Shown one piece after another: positions 1 to 9,963 of a DNA stretch of 64,000 bases. This DNA comes from Colwellia echini (lineage in GTDB: Bacteria; Pseudomonadota; Gammaproteobacteria; Enterobacterales; Alteromonadaceae). The stretch is from contig NZ_PJAI02000014.1 in assembly GCF_002843355.2 (NCBI RefSeq), positions 45,183 to 109,182 on the forward strand, in the 5' to 3' direction. How positions within the stretch are numbered: the stretch's first letter is position 1; each line of letters begins with the position of its first letter. Under the pieces are notes generated by a model. The model worked only from the letters and a program-made list of their open reading frames with translations, was not told where the DNA came from and did no database searches. The position numbers and the translations under genes were made by a program.

Positions 1-450
1 AGGTGCTTTAGTGGCGAATGCCGCATCAATTTGCGCTTTGTCTGCATCAATAAATAAACTCACGGCAATACCCGCCGTACTAAGTTTTTCAGTCGCCTTG
101 GCTACCTTGTCAAATTGAGCAACAACGTCTAAACCACCTTCAGTGGTAAGCTCTTCGCGTTTTTCTGGTACTAAACAACAAAATACAGGTTTAACATCAC
201 AGGCAATAGCGACCATTTCATCGGTAACTGCCATTTCAAAGTTCATGCGCGTTTGTAAGGTTTGTTTTAATATATATATATCACGGTCTTGAATATGGCG
301 TCGGTCTTCTCGTAAATGTACGGTAATGCCATCAGCGCCGGCATGTTCAGCAACACTTGCCGCATGAACAGGATCAGGATAAGTGGTACCACGCGCTTGT
401 CTTAATGTGGCTATATGGTCAACATTTACACCTAATAATAATTCAGTCAT
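1..450 (-). CDS. pdxJ: Pyridoxine 5'-phosphate synthase PdxJ (partial, C-terminus outside window)
   Basis: PdxJ condenses 1-deoxyxylulose 5-phosphate with 3-amino-2-oxopropyl phosphate to form pyridoxine 5'-phosphate in cytoplasmic vitamin B6 synthesis. Reading the minus strand from the ATG at 448-450 gives 150 open codons beginning [18 protein letters not shown], the conserved PdxJ N-terminus, followed by [15 protein letters not shown] and a [13 protein letters not shown] segment, both typical of this TIM barrel. The frame runs off the window, so about 90 residues of the usual ~240 are missing. It lies downstream of recO on the same strand after 136 bp, the normal gammaproteobacterial era-recO-pdxJ order. 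Confidence 0.96.
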   Translation of the reverse strand, partial: MTELLLGVNVDHIATLRQARGTTYPDPVHAASVAEHAGADGITVHLREDRRHIQDRDIYILKQTLQTRMNFEMAVTDEMVAIACDVKPVFCCLVPEKREELTTEGGLDVVAQFDKVAKATEKLSTAGIAVSLFIDADKAQIDAAFATKAP

Positions 451-586
451 ATTGAAATCTCTTCTTTGATTTTTTGTTGTACTTGTCGTTTAATTCGGTC
501 TTTATAAAATACTTACTTGCTAAAGTTGTTAAGCCTAACTTTTTACTGTCGTCTTACTGTCATCATTGACTTAGCGCAGTATGTGG

Positions 587-1336
587 TTATGCCTTTTGAG
601 TAAATAACTTACGACTATTTAACGGCTTATTACCTAATAATTGGTTAATAACCTGTCGCATAAGTAACTTAAAAGTATGATTCACTTCATTAGTGAATTG
701 ATAAGTTTCGGGCTCTTGCTCTGATAAACCGTTTAACAATACAGAGCTTTGGTTAATAGGTTGTCGTTGTGCAATAACTTGTAAATGAGCTTGAGCAAAA
801 CATTGCTGGCTATTTTTGGGTAGAGCTTCATAAACAGGGACAAACCCTTGCTCAGTTATATAGTGAAAGTAATTTGCTTCGAATTCAAATACTGGCGAAA
901 AGTCAAATGACAAGCCTAACTCTTCTAATAGAGCTAATTCAAAAAATCGTAATTGTGACGCTATTTCTTTGCCTTGCGCTAACGCTGTTAAAGTATTTCG
1001 ATACTGAATAAATAAATCGGTACAGGCGATGTGCTCGGTAAGTAAACGTATCATCAATTCGTTAATATAAAATGCGCTAAACAAGCTATGTTTTATTAAC
1101 GAAAATGATTTAGCTGTCGAGTCTACTTGCGTTATTTGTTTAAAAGTCCCCTCACCTTTAATACTTACTCTCAGCGGTAAGAAAGGCTGAATTAAGCCTT
1201 TTTTAATAGAGCGCTTCGACTGCCCTACATACACTAAAGCGGTTACTTTGCCTTCGTCCTCTGTTAATAAATCAACCAATAGCTGATTTTCACGATAAGG
1301 ACGTCGATGTAAAATAAATGCGTTTTGTTCAATCAT
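587..1336 (-). CDS. recO: DNA repair protein RecO
   Basis: RecO anneals SSB-coated single strands and, with RecR, loads RecA in the RecF pathway. The 249-residue product starts MIEQNAFILHRRPYRENQ, matching the RecO N-terminal OB fold that carries a conserved RxYxE/D segment. FFELALLEELG in the middle is the hallmark helix of the C-terminal domain. Length is close to the usual ~240 residues. The gene follows era by 32 bp on the same strand, so it is probably cotranscribed with rnc-era. The ATG at 1334-1336 is the only sensible start. No zinc-binding cysteines are apparent, as expected for gammaproteobacterial RecO. Confidence 0.95.
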   Translation of the reverse strand: MIEQNAFILHRRPYRENQLLVDLLTEDEGKVTALVYVGQSKRSIKKGLIQPFLPLRVSIKGEGTFKQITQVDSTAKSFSLIKHSLFSAFYINELMIRLLTEHIACTDLFIQYRNTLTALAQGKEIASQLRFFELALLEELGLSFDFSPVFEFEANYFHYITEQGFVPVYEALPKNSQQCFAQAHLQVIAQRQPINQSSVLLNGLSEQEPETYQFTNEVNHTFKLLMRQVINQLLGNKPLNSRKLFTQKA

Positions 1337-1368
1337 TTATTATTTGCCAATGATGGTTACTAATTTAG

Positions 1369-2286
1369 TTAACCTGAGTAATCATCACCGTAACCTAAGC
1401 TACGTAATGCACGTTCGTCATCTGCCCAACCTGATTTGACTTTAACCCAAGTTTCGAGAAAGACTTTACTTTCAAATAAGTTTTCCATATCGCGTCGAGC
1501 TTCCTGCCCGATTGTTTTTAAACGTTCACCTCGATTACCAATAACCATACGTTTTTGGCTTTCTCGCTCAACTAAAACCAGTGCATTAATATGAATAATG
1601 CCTTTCTCATCCATCTTAAACTGCTCTATTTCTACAGTAATAGAATAAGGTAATTCATCACCAGTAAAACGAATTAATTTTTCACGAATGATTTCTGAGG
1701 CCATGAAACGACTAGAGCGATCAGTAATGTGATCTTCAGGGAACCAAAAGCCACCTTCAGGTAGCGACGATAAACATAATTGACGAATAGTATCTACGCC
1801 TTGTCCTTTAGTTGCACAAATAGGCACTATATCTCTAAAGTCATGCATTGCACCTAACTTTTGTAGGTGAGGTAATAAGTCGTCTTTATCTGCAATATTA
1901 TCGGTTTTATTTACTACTAATATACACGGCATGCCGCTTTGTTTAACTTTGCTCAACACTAACTCGTCATCTTGTGTCCAGTTAGTACCTTCAACCAAAA
2001 ACATAATTAATTCAACTTCGGCAATTGAACTACTGGCGGCGCGATTCATTAAACGGTTAATGGCGCGCTTTTCTTCGGTATGTAAACCTGGAGTATCAAC
2101 TAAAATGGCTTGTCTGTTTTCTTCAGTTAATATACCGAGGATACGATGACGAGTCGTTTGCGGTTTTTTAGACGTAATACTAATTTTTTGCCCTAACAAG
2201 GCATTTAATAATGTTGATTTGCCAACATTTGGGCGACCAACAATAGCGATTAAGCCAGCATAGGTATCTGAGGTATCGGTGTGCAT
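1369..2286 (-). CDS. era: GTPase Era, 16S rRNA-binding 30S assembly factor
   Basis: Era is an essential GTPase that binds the 3' end of 16S rRNA and assists maturation of the small ribosomal subunit. The 305-residue protein has the G1 loop GRPNVGKS at residues 17-24, G3 DTPG at 64-67 and G4 NKTD at 126-129. The C-terminal KH domain is shown by the segment around [20 protein letters not shown], before a typical [11 protein letters not shown] tail. Length matches the family (~300). It starts 3 bp after the rnc stop codon, indicating translational coupling with RNase III, as in most proteobacteria. Confidence 0.97.
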   Translation of the reverse strand: MHTDTSDTYAGLIAIVGRPNVGKSTLLNALLGQKISITSKKPQTTRHRILGILTEENRQAILVDTPGLHTEEKRAINRLMNRAASSSIAEVELIMFLVEGTNWTQDDELVLSKVKQSGMPCILVVNKTDNIADKDDLLPHLQKLGAMHDFRDIVPICATKGQGVDTIRQLCLSSLPEGGFWFPEDHITDRSSRFMASEIIREKLIRFTGDELPYSITVEIEQFKMDEKGIIHINALVLVERESQKRMVIGNRGERLKTIGQEARRDMENLFESKVFLETWVKVKSGWADDERALRSLGYGDDYSG

Positions 2287-2289
2287 AAT

Positions 2290-3102
2290 TTAATTTCTCG
2301 TGCTGGTTTTTTTACTTGAATTAGTTTTACTTTGTGCAGGTTTTGTTAACTTCAGTTTCTTCGAAATCGCAGGTTTGGTTGATTTAGAAAACTTAGCGGC
2401 TTTAACTTTCCCCGCTTTTTCTTGCTCAATTAAAGCAAGTATTTGCATTGCGGCTTCTTGCTCTGCTTTACGACGACTAGTACCTTTAGCAATAACAACA
2501 TCTTTGATAATAGATGTTTGACAACGAACAGTAAATTCTTGGTTGTGAGACTGTCCACTAGTATCAATAACTTCATAACTAGGCAGTTCTATTTTTCTAC
2601 CTTGTAAGTATTCTTGTAATCGCGTTTTAGGATCTTTTTGCTCATTTCCTGGCTTAATTGCTTTTAAACGTTGCTCGAACCAACTCAAAATAAGCTCTTT
2701 ACAACGATCAATGCACGAATCTAAATATACCGCACCAATAATGGCTTCAATAGCATCTTCTAAAATTGATTCACGGCGATGCCCACCACTTTTCAATTCA
2801 CCTGGTCCGAGAATTAAACATTCACCTAACTCAAAATCACGCGCCACTTTAGCTAAAGTAACACCTTTAACTAAACTAGATCGCATACGGGTTAAGTCAC
2901 CCTCATCATGTTTTGGAAATTTATCATAAAGTGCTTCAGCAATAACAAAACCTAAAATTGAATCCCCTAAGAATTCAAGTCTTTCGTTATGTTCGCCCTT
3001 GGCACTACGGTGAGTAAGTGCTTGCACTAACAATGTAGGATCATTAAAGTCATAACCCAACTTCTTGGTTAATCTTGCTAAATTATGCGGATTAATTTTC
3101 AC
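2290..3102 (-). CDS. rnc: Ribonuclease III
   Basis: RNase III cleaves double-stranded RNA, including the rRNA precursor stems. The catalytic signature [13 protein letters not shown] starts at residue 40, with metal ligands E43 and D47. A second acidic cluster, [14 protein letters not shown], lies further on. The double-stranded RNA-binding domain spans about residues 155-228. The protein is 270 residues against ~226 in E. coli: after the dsRBD there is an added tail of roughly 40 residues very rich in lysine, serine and threonine. The start is GTG (minus strand, 3100-3102), because no ATG precedes the conserved helix. It is the first gene of the rnc-era-recO run, 87 bp after lepB. Confidence 0.96.
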   Translation of the reverse strand: MKINPHNLARLTKKLGYDFNDPTLLVQALTHRSAKGEHNERLEFLGDSILGFVIAEALYDKFPKHDEGDLTRMRSSLVKGVTLAKVARDFELGECLILGPGELKSGGHRRESILEDAIEAIIGAVYLDSCIDRCKELILSWFEQRLKAIKPGNEQKDPKTRLQEYLQGRKIELPSYEVIDTSGQSHNQEFTVRCQTSIIKDVVIAKGTSRRKAEQEAAMQILALIEQEKAGKVKAAKFSKSTKPAISKKLKLTKPAQSKTNSSKKTSTRN

Positions 3103-3189
3103 GATAGATCACTATTTACCATACTAAAAGACTTACTATAAAATTTTCTAAAATAAGGGTTACCAGGCATGCTTTTAAAAACAACCATT

Positions 3190-4122
3190 TTAATGAATTG
3201 CTCCAATACGTGAAAAACGTATGCCAGTTGGAACCCACTGCGGTAAAAAGCTATCTTCGCTACGATCAAAATCAAAGCTCATCCAAATAGCAACCGCTTC
3301 TCCTACTAGATTTTCTTCAGGCACAAAGCCCCAAAAACGACCATCGGCTGAATTATCTCTGTTGTCACCCATTACAAAATAATGATTAGCAGGTACTAAA
3401 AACTCATCGGCTGCAGTGCCCGCCTGTTGGAAGTACATAGAGGTACGCGATGGAATATGGCTATCATTTAACACATGATGCGTTTTGTTCATCATTTGAG
3501 ATTCAAATTCTTTCATACCATATTTCGCATCAGGGCCGTCATAGTCACCTAATAGTTTTTGTGGCACTTGCTCAAAATCAGGACAAGTTTCATCAGAATC
3601 TAAACATGCTGGTTTAATATATAACGATTTATTACGGTAAATAATGCGATCTCCTGGTAAACCGATAACACGTTTTATGTAATCAATTCGAGGATCTTCT
3701 GGGTATTTAAATACCGCAATATCACCACGCTCTGGTAAGCCATTTTCAATGAACTTTATTCGTGCAACGGGATCTTTTAAACCGTAATTGAATTTATTAA
3801 CAAGAATGAAATCACCATCAAGTAAGGTTGGCATCATTGAGCCTGACGGTATTTGAAATGGTTCATATAAAAAAGAGCGTAAAATTAAAACAAAAGCAAT
3901 AACGGGGAATATTTGTATTGCGGTATCAACTAATGGCGACGGCTCGGTTAATGTCGCTAAGGCTTCAGGTGTAATTTCTGCTGCATGTAATTCTTTGGCT
4001 GCAGCTTGAGCTTCATCAGCTTTTAATTGACGCTGTGGCGCTAAATAAAATTTATTAGCAAACCATACTATCCCTGTTAACACAGTGATTACCACTAAGA
4101 TAATCGAAAAATAAACTGCCAT
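3190..4122 (-). CDS. lepB: Signal peptidase I (leader peptidase)
   Basis: LepB removes signal peptides from exported proteins at the outer face of the inner membrane. The 310-residue protein has a membrane segment at residues 4-22, a second around 70-84, then QIPSGSMMPTLL with the nucleophile S95. The general-base lysine sits in YIKRVIGLPGD, and the late box GDNRDNSADGRFWGFV is intact. It lies 113 bp after lepA and before rnc on the same strand, the conserved lepA-lepB-rnc-era operon. Length and topology match the E. coli enzyme (324 residues). Confidence 0.97.
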   Translation of the reverse strand: MAVYFSIILVVITVLTGIVWFANKFYLAPQRQLKADEAQAAAKELHAAEITPEALATLTEPSPLVDTAIQIFPVIAFVLILRSFLYEPFQIPSGSMMPTLLDGDFILVNKFNYGLKDPVARIKFIENGLPERGDIAVFKYPEDPRIDYIKRVIGLPGDRIIYRNKSLYIKPACLDSDETCPDFEQVPQKLLGDYDGPDAKYGMKEFESQMMNKTHHVLNDSHIPSRTSMYFQQAGTAADEFLVPANHYFVMGDNRDNSADGRFWGFVPEENLVGEAVAIWMSFDFDRSEDSFLPQWVPTGIRFSRIGAIH

Positions 4123-4235
4123 ATTATTCCTAACTATTACTAATTTAAAATCTACTCGGTTAACGCTTAAAAAATATAATCAAGCGACAATATTGATAAA
4201 GGTTCGCAATTGTCGCTATTAATCAACCGAATTAT

Positions 4236-6026
4236 TTAGCCATCAAGCTTAAGTACAGCTAAAAACGCTTCTTGTGGAACTTCAACATTACCCACTTGTT
4301 TCATGCGTTTTTTACCATCTTTCTGCTTTTGTAGAAGCTTTTTCTTACGGCTGATATCACCACCATAACACTTAGCGGTTACGTTTTTACGAAGTTGTTT
4401 AACGGTAGTACGAGCAATAACGTTATTGCCGATAGCCGCTTGGATTGCAATATCAAACATTTGACGATGGATTAATTCTCTCAGCTTATCTACTAATAAA
4501 CGGCCACGACCAACAGAGTTAGAGCGGTGAGTGATCATCGCTAACGCGTCAACTCTATCGCCATTTATCATCACATCAACACGTACCATGTCTGCAGCTT
4601 CAAAACGAATAAAGTTATAATCAAGTGAAGCATAGCCACGACTCGTTGATTTAAGTTTATCAAAGAAGTCCATTACTACTTCTGCCATTGGCAATTCGTA
4701 AGTAACGGCAACTTGATTACCATGATAAATAATATCTTTTTGCACACCACGCTTTTCGATACATAAAGTAATAACGCTACCTAAATATTCTTGTGGTACT
4801 AAGATATTCGCTTGAACAATAGGCTCGCGTATTTCATGAATACTATTAATTGCCGGTAAATCAGCCGGATTATCGATAGATATCACATTACCGTTAGTTT
4901 GTTCAATTTCATAGTTTACCGTTGGCGCAGTAGTAATTAAATCAAGATCATATTCACGAGCTAAACGCTCTTGAATAATTTCCATGTGTAACATACCAAG
5001 GAAACCGATACGGAAGCCAAAACCTAGTGCTGATGAGTTTTCAGGCTCAAAAAATAACGAAGCGTCATTTAAACTTAATTTGTTCAGCGCATCTCTGAAG
5101 TTTTCATAGTCATCAGAGCTGATTGGGAAAATACCCGCGTAAACTTGTGGTTGCGCTTTTTTAAAACCGGGTAATGCTTTAGCGGTTTCTTTCTTACTGA
5201 TAGTAATGGTATCACCTACTGGCGCACCATGAATCTCTTTAATACCAGCAATAATGAAACCCACTTCACCGGCTCTTAGCACACCGGTATCAAGTGGTTT
5301 AGGTGTAAAAATACCAACTTTATCTATTTGATGTACTTGGCCAGTTGACATCACCAACATTTTATCGCCTTTTTTCACTTCACCATTCATGATTCGAACA
5401 AGTGAAACAACACCTTGATAATTATCAAACCATGAGTCAACAATTAGCGCTTGTAAAGGTTCATCAACATTACCCACTGGTGGTGGAATATTTTTTACGA
5501 TTGTTTCTAAAACATCTTCGATACCCAAACCTGTTTTAGCTGAACATTGAACGGCATCTGTAGCATCTATACCAATGATATGTTCAATTTCTTCACATAC
5601 GCGGTCTGGATCTGCTTGTGGTAAATCAATTTTATTGAGAATTGGGATGACTTCTAAATCCATTTCTATGGCGGTATAACAGTTAGCAACCGTTTGCGCT
5701 TCAACGCCTTGACCCGCATCAACAACGAGTAATGCACCTTCACATGAAGCTAAAGAACGTGATACTTCATAAGAAAAATCTACGTGTCCTGGTGTGTCGA
5801 TAAAGTTTAATTGGTAAACTTCACCATCTCTGGCTTTATAATCTAAAGTAACACTTTGTGCTTTAATGGTGATCCCACGTTCTCGTTCAATATCCATTGA
5901 ATCAAGTACTTGGGCAGACATTTCACGTTCTTGTAAACCGCCACAATGCTGGATAAGGCGGTCAGAAAGTGTAGATTTACCATGATCGATATGGGCGATA
6001 ATTGAGAAGTTTCGAATATTTTTCAT
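4236..6026 (-). CDS. lepA: Elongation factor 4 (LepA), ribosomal back-translocase GTPase
   Basis: EF4/LepA is a ribosome-bound translational GTPase linked to back-translocation and 30S biogenesis. The G1 motif AHIDHGKS, G2/G3 region with IDTPGHVDF, and NKIDLP are all present, followed by EF-G-like domains II, III and V and the LepA-specific C-terminal domain ending VLKLDG. I place the start at the ATG 6024-6026 ([16 protein letters not shown]), which matches known LepA N-termini and gives 596 residues. The frame extends three codons further to a TTG at 6035, which is less likely. It is the first gene of the lepA-lepB-rnc-era-recO-pdxJ series. Confidence 0.97.
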   Translation of the reverse strand: MKNIRNFSIIAHIDHGKSTLSDRLIQHCGGLQEREMSAQVLDSMDIERERGITIKAQSVTLDYKARDGEVYQLNFIDTPGHVDFSYEVSRSLASCEGALLVVDAGQGVEAQTVANCYTAIEMDLEVIPILNKIDLPQADPDRVCEEIEHIIGIDATDAVQCSAKTGLGIEDVLETIVKNIPPPVGNVDEPLQALIVDSWFDNYQGVVSLVRIMNGEVKKGDKMLVMSTGQVHQIDKVGIFTPKPLDTGVLRAGEVGFIIAGIKEIHGAPVGDTITISKKETAKALPGFKKAQPQVYAGIFPISSDDYENFRDALNKLSLNDASLFFEPENSSALGFGFRIGFLGMLHMEIIQERLAREYDLDLITTAPTVNYEIEQTNGNVISIDNPADLPAINSIHEIREPIVQANILVPQEYLGSVITLCIEKRGVQKDIIYHGNQVAVTYELPMAEVVMDFFDKLKSTSRGYASLDYNFIRFEAADMVRVDVMINGDRVDALAMITHRSNSVGRGRLLVDKLRELIHRQMFDIAIQAAIGNNVIARTTVKQLRKNVTAKCYGGDISRKKKLLQKQKDGKKRMKQVGNVEVPQEAFLAVLKLDG

Positions 6027-6393
6027 AAATGACAATTAAATAACAAGTGTTAGAATAAAATAATGGCGTGATTTTAACGAATTTAGCGCCTTGGGGCTAT
6101 CTTTTGTTCAGATATCTTTTGTTGTTGGCGTTTACTGACCAAGAGAAATATCTATTAGGTTTTTGATAATGCTTTTAACTAGGGTCTGTTGAACTTTCGA
6201 GATTACTTTTACAGCAACTTGTTTGGATTTCTTTGTATTATTTGTATTAAGAGAAGAGAAGACAGAGTATGTGACCTGTAGCTAGCTACTCGAGCATACG
6301 ATAACCTAGTATAAATTTCAAACAATTGCTGCCCTTTAGGCTTCATTTTAACCCTGAAAAATCAACAGACCCATTACCTTGCGCTAAATAATA
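6027..6393. other. Intergenic stretch lepA-rseC holding a MITE-like element
   Basis: This 367 bp gap between two minus-strand operons has no open frame of note. Most of it (6182-6372) is a short inverted-repeat element listed separately. The lepA promoter should lie in 6036-6180, but I see no convincing -10/-35 pair there. Confidence 0.6.
6182..6372. mobile_element. MITE-like element, family 2 (GGGTCTGTTGA termini)
   Basis: The element is bounded by a perfect 11 bp inverted repeat, GGGTCTGTTGA at 6182-6192 and its complement at 6362-6372. The similarity continues inward with TTTC and TTA matches at equivalent positions. The left inner sequence, GATTACTTTTACAGCAA, recurs at the ends of copies near 29.87 kb and 39.27 kb. 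The right inner sequence (TTTCAGGGTTAAAAT on the minus strand) recurs at 39.1 kb. It is about 190 bp, has no coding capacity and shows no clear target duplication. It is probably a non-autonomous derivative of an insertion sequence not present in the window. Confidence 0.7.
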
Positions 6394-6897
6394 TCACTTA
6401 CTTAGGAGCACTGATGTGTTATTCGCTGCGGGGATTATTTCAATAATTTTCGGTTGTAGCTTTGCACTTTGTTTACCACTTTGCTGTTGATATTTAGCAA
6501 TACGATAGCCTAAATATGCCCCGCCAATGCCAAAACCTACGGCAAATAGTTCATGACTAAAAAACTGTTGATTTAGCAACCATTGACCTAAAGCAGAAAA
6601 ACTAATTAAACCAAGCAGTGGTAATAAATACACTTGACCTGCACTTGATAAAATATCCTGCTCAGGTAACGCTAATACTACACAATCACCTAATTGTAAT
6701 TTATTACCTGACGCGTCTGTTTTGTTAATATCGTAAGGCAAGGTTAAGGTAAGTTTACCTTGCGGCAATGCTTTAGCAACTTGACCGCTACCGCAACTAT
6801 CAACTTGTGCACAACTGCTACAGGTTGATTTTATTTGACTAGTGACTGTAATACTTTTTGCATTAATAGCTACAACATTAGTTAGTTCTTTAATCAT
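6394..6897 (-). CDS. rseC: RseC/MucC family protein (SoxR-reducing/sigma-E operon membrane protein)
   Basis: RseC is an inner membrane protein encoded with the sigma-E regulators; it has been implicated in reducing SoxR and modulating sigma-E. Near the N-terminus is a cysteine cluster, CSSCAQVDSCG, characteristic of the family. Two hydrophobic segments follow (around residues 90-110 and 115-130). The ATG at 6895-6897 (MIKELTNVVAIN) overlaps the rseB stop codon by a few bases and gives 167 residues. A GTG at 6909 would add four codons but is less likely. It is the last gene of the rpoE-rseA-rseB-rseC set. Confidence 0.9.
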   Translation of the reverse strand: MIKELTNVVAINAKSITVTSQIKSTCSSCAQVDSCGSGQVAKALPQGKLTLTLPYDINKTDASGNKLQLGDCVVLALPEQDILSSAGQVYLLPLLGLISFSALGQWLLNQQFFSHELFAVGFGIGGAYLGYRIAKYQQQSGKQSAKLQPKIIEIIPAANNTSVLLSK

Positions 6898-8035
6898 TAC
6901 TATACTCACTTATCAAGTGATCGTCTTCAATGAAACTTTCAGCTTCATTCGAATGAATTTGTTCACTCGTTTGAGCTTGCTGATTAGTAGTAGAATTATT
7001 TGGAGTATGCTGTTCACTCTCAAAATTATTACTAACGGGTACAGTTTTTTGCTGTTGGTCTTTATTTATTGCTGCTTTCGCAGGAGCAAGTGATTCCGCT
7101 ATTTTTTGCGCTGTAACTAGAGGGATATCGCCAACAACGCCAACTTCTATACCTTGAGAAATGGCATTAAATACCAAGGTAGCACCATCACTGGCGTATT
7201 CAGGAGCTCTAAACTTTTCATTACTAGGGTTAACATATACAGATATTTCAACTAAACCGTCTGAAAACAACATAAAATCAACCATACGATCATCACCACG
7301 ATTATAACTATTTAAGTTATGCTGATTTGATTTCACTGCATTAAAACCACGTGGTAACCAATCAACTTGCCAAGCTAATTGCTTGCTCTGTTGTTGGTCT
7401 GATAAGTTAATGGCTTTGGGTAATTCTGCTAATTGTAACTGCACTAAATTTTCAGATAATTTATCGGTAACATCAAGGTGAGTTACTTGTACTTGCTCAA
7501 GTAGTTTTCCTTGGCGTGTTACTACAGCCATTTTAAGTAATAAACCCGTATTTTGATCAAGCCATAACCAATAACTGTAACGATATTTATCCTTAGCAAC
7601 AATACGAACTAACTGCGCTACACGGCCTAATATTCGACTTCTACCTACAGAAATGAAACGATAACTTTCTGCTATTTCACTTATATCGCCACGTAAAACA
7701 CTTGGGATTGGTCCGCGAATATCATCAGAAATCACTGAATATGGATCTTGATCCGGTTCAATATAACTAACGATCTCACCTTGACGTAATACGTCATGAC
7801 GAGAGCCATTAAGGCGAGTTATAACTTCTAATTCTTGACCGTTATCAGCAATACCGTGAAACCAATGATAAGGTTCAGCTTGGTTGTTTTTAACCACGAC
7901 GAAAGAGGCTGTAAAATTGAGTTGACGCAGTGATTGAGAGAATCGTTCGAGCCAAAGTTTTGCAGATTCAGTTTCTGCAGCTTTTGTAGGTAGGTTAATG
8001 CATAAAAGTAATAAAAAGAATACCGATAATTTCAT
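6890..8035 (-). CDS. rseB: Sigma-E regulatory periplasmic protein RseB (MucB)
   Basis: RseB binds the periplasmic part of the anti-sigma factor RseA and protects it from DegS cleavage until envelope stress or lipopolysaccharide displaces it. The 381-residue product has an N-terminal signal peptide (hydrophobic residues 4-15, cut after KAA) and then the LolA-like fold with WLERFSQSLRQLNFTASFVV. A segment, YRYSYWLWLDQNTGLLLK, is strongly typical of MucB/RseB. The C-terminal domain ends in a long low-complexity Gln/Asn/Ser/Glu stretch (about residues 325-381), longer than in E. coli RseB (318 residues). The gene is separated from rseA by 445 bp, which is unusual. Confidence 0.93.
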   Translation of the reverse strand: MKLSVFFLLLLCINLPTKAAETESAKLWLERFSQSLRQLNFTASFVVVKNNQAEPYHWFHGIADNGQELEVITRLNGSRHDVLRQGEIVSYIEPDQDPYSVISDDIRGPIPSVLRGDISEIAESYRFISVGRSRILGRVAQLVRIVAKDKYRYSYWLWLDQNTGLLLKMAVVTRQGKLLEQVQVTHLDVTDKLSENLVQLQLAELPKAINLSDQQQSKQLAWQVDWLPRGFNAVKSNQHNLNSYNRGDDRMVDFMLFSDGLVEISVYVNPSNEKFRAPEYASDGATLVFNAISQGIEVGVVGDIPLVTAQKIAESLAPAKAAINKDQQQKTVPVSNNFESEQHTPNNSTTNQQAQTSEQIHSNEAESFIEDDHLISEYSND

Positions 8036-8480
8036 AAATTCTCGTAAATAATGGCTGATAGTTAATCATACCAATTCCATTAAATTTATTCCTAAAAGCG
8101 AATTTAAAATATTTACTACATTGTTATTGATTTTGCTAAGGGCGCTAGATGGGTGTAGCTTATTATTAGACAATGCAGGTGCATATACTCCTGAATAATC
8201 ATTACCTTAATCAATTTATATATTAAATAGTTTTATATTAATTACTTTTAACACTCGCTGAGCAGGAAATAACATAATGGGCTTAGTATTAATTCAATCC
8301 GTTGCAGAATGATATTATCAACTAATTCAGCCAATCAAGCTATTTTATATTACCTGATGACATATGAATGTTATGTAGTTCATTTAATGCTTTAAATATA
8401 AGTTGCTAATTTAAAGCATTAAATTAACTTGCCACACAGTAAAACTTTATACCAAAATTTTTAGTGCAGCAGTGTTTGTA
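8036..8480. other. Long rseA-rseB intergenic region
   Basis: In most gammaproteobacteria rseA and rseB are nearly contiguous, but here 445 bp separate them. No open frame is visible. The sequence contains a motif ACCAATTCCATTAA near 8069 resembling short motifs at 29.66 and 61.41 kb. It also contains a strong hairpin at 8382-8424, listed separately. The gap may represent a decayed insertion that split the operon, in which case rseB-rseC may need their own promoter. Confidence 0.6.
8382..8424. terminator. Perfect 16-bp inverted repeat downstream of rseA
   Basis: ATTTAATGCTTTAAAT (8382-8397) and its exact complement ATTTAAAGCATTAAAT (8409-8424) are separated by 11 bp. On the minus strand it lies 57 bp after the rseA stop codon and could act as an attenuator or RNA-processing site before rseB. 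There is no long U tract, so efficient intrinsic termination is uncertain. Confidence 0.5.
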
Positions 8481-9203
8481 TTAATTAGTGCCTAATTTAA
8501 CTTGTTGATTATGATCTTTTAATAATGAATGTAAACGACGCTGTTGAGCCACTCTTTCAGCGGCAAGCTGCTCATTCGTTACTTGCTGTGATTGTTGCTG
8601 GTTTTGTAAACTCTGCTCTACTTGAGGCGATTGAACTGAAAAGCTAACAGGATTAGCAAATCCCGTTAATGGTACCGTTTGTACTACTTGGTTTGGCATA
8701 ACAGAATTATCTGCTACGTTATATTGCACACCCACAATCATTAAAGCGGCAGCAGACGCGGCAATAGCTACCTGGCCAATAGGTTTAGCAAAGTTTACTA
8801 TTTTAGCTTTAAAGCGATTAGTTGCATCAACAATATTATTGCTTGGCACGTTATCTTGAATAACGTTAACAACGTCTTCTTCAAGCGTTTCAGTTAATAA
8901 ATCATCGTTATCTAGCGTTATTTGTGCGTCACTTTGAGACTGAGTGTTAGCTGATAACTTAGGCGAAAGAATCGTTGCTTCTTGGGCGATAGCGGCAGCA
9001 ATACTTTCACTTAAATCTAACTGTAAAGTTTCAGGCACTTCATCACGTAACACATCACCAATTAAATGATAATTTTGCCAAGTATTTGATAACTCATCAT
9101 CCTTTAACATACTATCCACTAAATGACTGCTAACACTCTCGTCTGTTGACGGAGAGTAATTATCGACTAATGATGAGATAGACTCTGATTTAATTTCGCT
9201 CAT
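8481..9203 (-). CDS. rseA: Anti-sigma-E factor RseA
   Basis: RseA is the single-pass inner membrane anti-sigma factor that sequesters sigma-E until it is proteolysed under envelope stress. Residues about 1-60 match the cytoplasmic RseA N-domain, with SSHLVDSMLKDDELSNTWQNYHLIGDVLR. A transmembrane segment lies near residues 140-160 (VAIAASAAALMIVGVQY). A periplasmic tail rich in Gln/Val follows. At 240 residues it is slightly longer than the E. coli protein (216), because of an acidic linker between the sigma-binding domain and the membrane segment. It follows rpoE by 73 bp on the minus strand. Confidence 0.92.
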   Translation of the reverse strand: MSEIKSESISSLVDNYSPSTDESVSSHLVDSMLKDDELSNTWQNYHLIGDVLRDEVPETLQLDLSESIAAAIAQEATILSPKLSANTQSQSDAQITLDNDDLLTETLEEDVVNVIQDNVPSNNIVDATNRFKAKIVNFAKPIGQVAIAASAAALMIVGVQYNVADNSVMPNQVVQTVPLTGFANPVSFSVQSPQVEQSLQNQQQSQQVTNEQLAAERVAQQRRLHSLLKDHNQQVKLGTN

Positions 9204-9276
9204 ACTTACCTTAAAAAACTTGGTTAAATTTTGCTTTACACATTACTTCGCTGCTTAAATTTACATTACTGCTGGC

Positions 9277-9903
9277 TTAGTTGTTTTTTTCTAATAAAGG
9301 TCTAATTTTCTTATCAATCGTATCACGTGCTCTAAAAATACGTGAACGAACGGTTCCAACTGGACATTCCATAATCGTTGCTATTTCTTCATAGCTTAAA
9401 CCTTCAATTTCTCGAAAATTTATTGCTAATCGGAGATCTTCAGGTAACGACTCCATAGTACTGAAGATTAGTTTTTTAATTTCTGCGGTGAGCAATAATT
9501 TTTCAGGTGATGCATTTTCACGTAAAGCGCCACCTGCATCATAATTTTCAGCATCATCGACTTCAATATCGTTACTTGGTGGTTTTCTACCTAAAGCTAC
9601 ACTATGGTTTTTGGCACAATTTACTGCAATACGATATAACCAGGTATAAAAAGCACTGTCACCTCTAAAATTAGGTAATGCTCGGTACGCTTTAATAAAT
9701 GCTTCTTGAACAATGTCAGGTACGTCACTATTATTTTTAACATAACGACTGACTAAACTCGCCACTTTGTGCTGATATTTAGTTACAAGTAAATTGAATG
9801 CATTTTTATCACCACGCTGAACCCGCTCAACTAATTGTTGATCGATATTAGGTTCGCTCTTTTGAGCCACATCTTTTAACACTGACAAGGGATTTGTACT
9901 CAT
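9277..9903 (-). CDS. rpoE: ECF RNA polymerase sigma factor RpoE (sigma-E)
   Basis: Sigma-E directs transcription of the extracytoplasmic stress regulon. The 208-residue protein contains region 2 with YQHKVASLVSRYV, then PDIVQEAFIKAYRALPNFRG and FYTWLYRIAVNCAKNH. Region 4 has SLPEDLRLAINFREIEGLSYEEIA and PVGTVRSRIFRARDTI. These match the group 4 RpoE/AlgU lineage closely. About 17 residues are added at the N-terminus compared with E. coli (191 residues). A sigma-E-like promoter at 9937-9963 suggests autoregulation. nadB is divergent, as in E. coli. Confidence 0.96.
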   Translation of the reverse strand: MSTNPLSVLKDVAQKSEPNIDQQLVERVQRGDKNAFNLLVTKYQHKVASLVSRYVKNNSDVPDIVQEAFIKAYRALPNFRGDSAFYTWLYRIAVNCAKNHSVALGRKPPSNDIEVDDAENYDAGGALRENASPEKLLLTAEIKKLIFSTMESLPEDLRLAINFREIEGLSYEEIATIMECPVGTVRSRIFRARDTIDKKIRPLLEKNN

Positions 9904-9936
9904 ATTTTTTTATTGGCTCATAACAAACACATTAAG

Positions 9937-9963
9937 TAAGACTAACTAATGTATAAAAAGTTC
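9937..9963 (-). promoter_or_regulatory. Sigma-E-type promoter for rpoE
   Basis: On the minus strand GAACTT (plus 9958-9963) is followed after 16 bp by TCTTA (plus 9937-9941), preceded by G to give GTCTTA. This closely matches the sigma-E consensus GGAACTT-N15/16-GTCTRA. The expected start site is near 9930, about 27 nt upstream of the rpoE ATG. It implies autoregulation. Confidence 0.7.
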
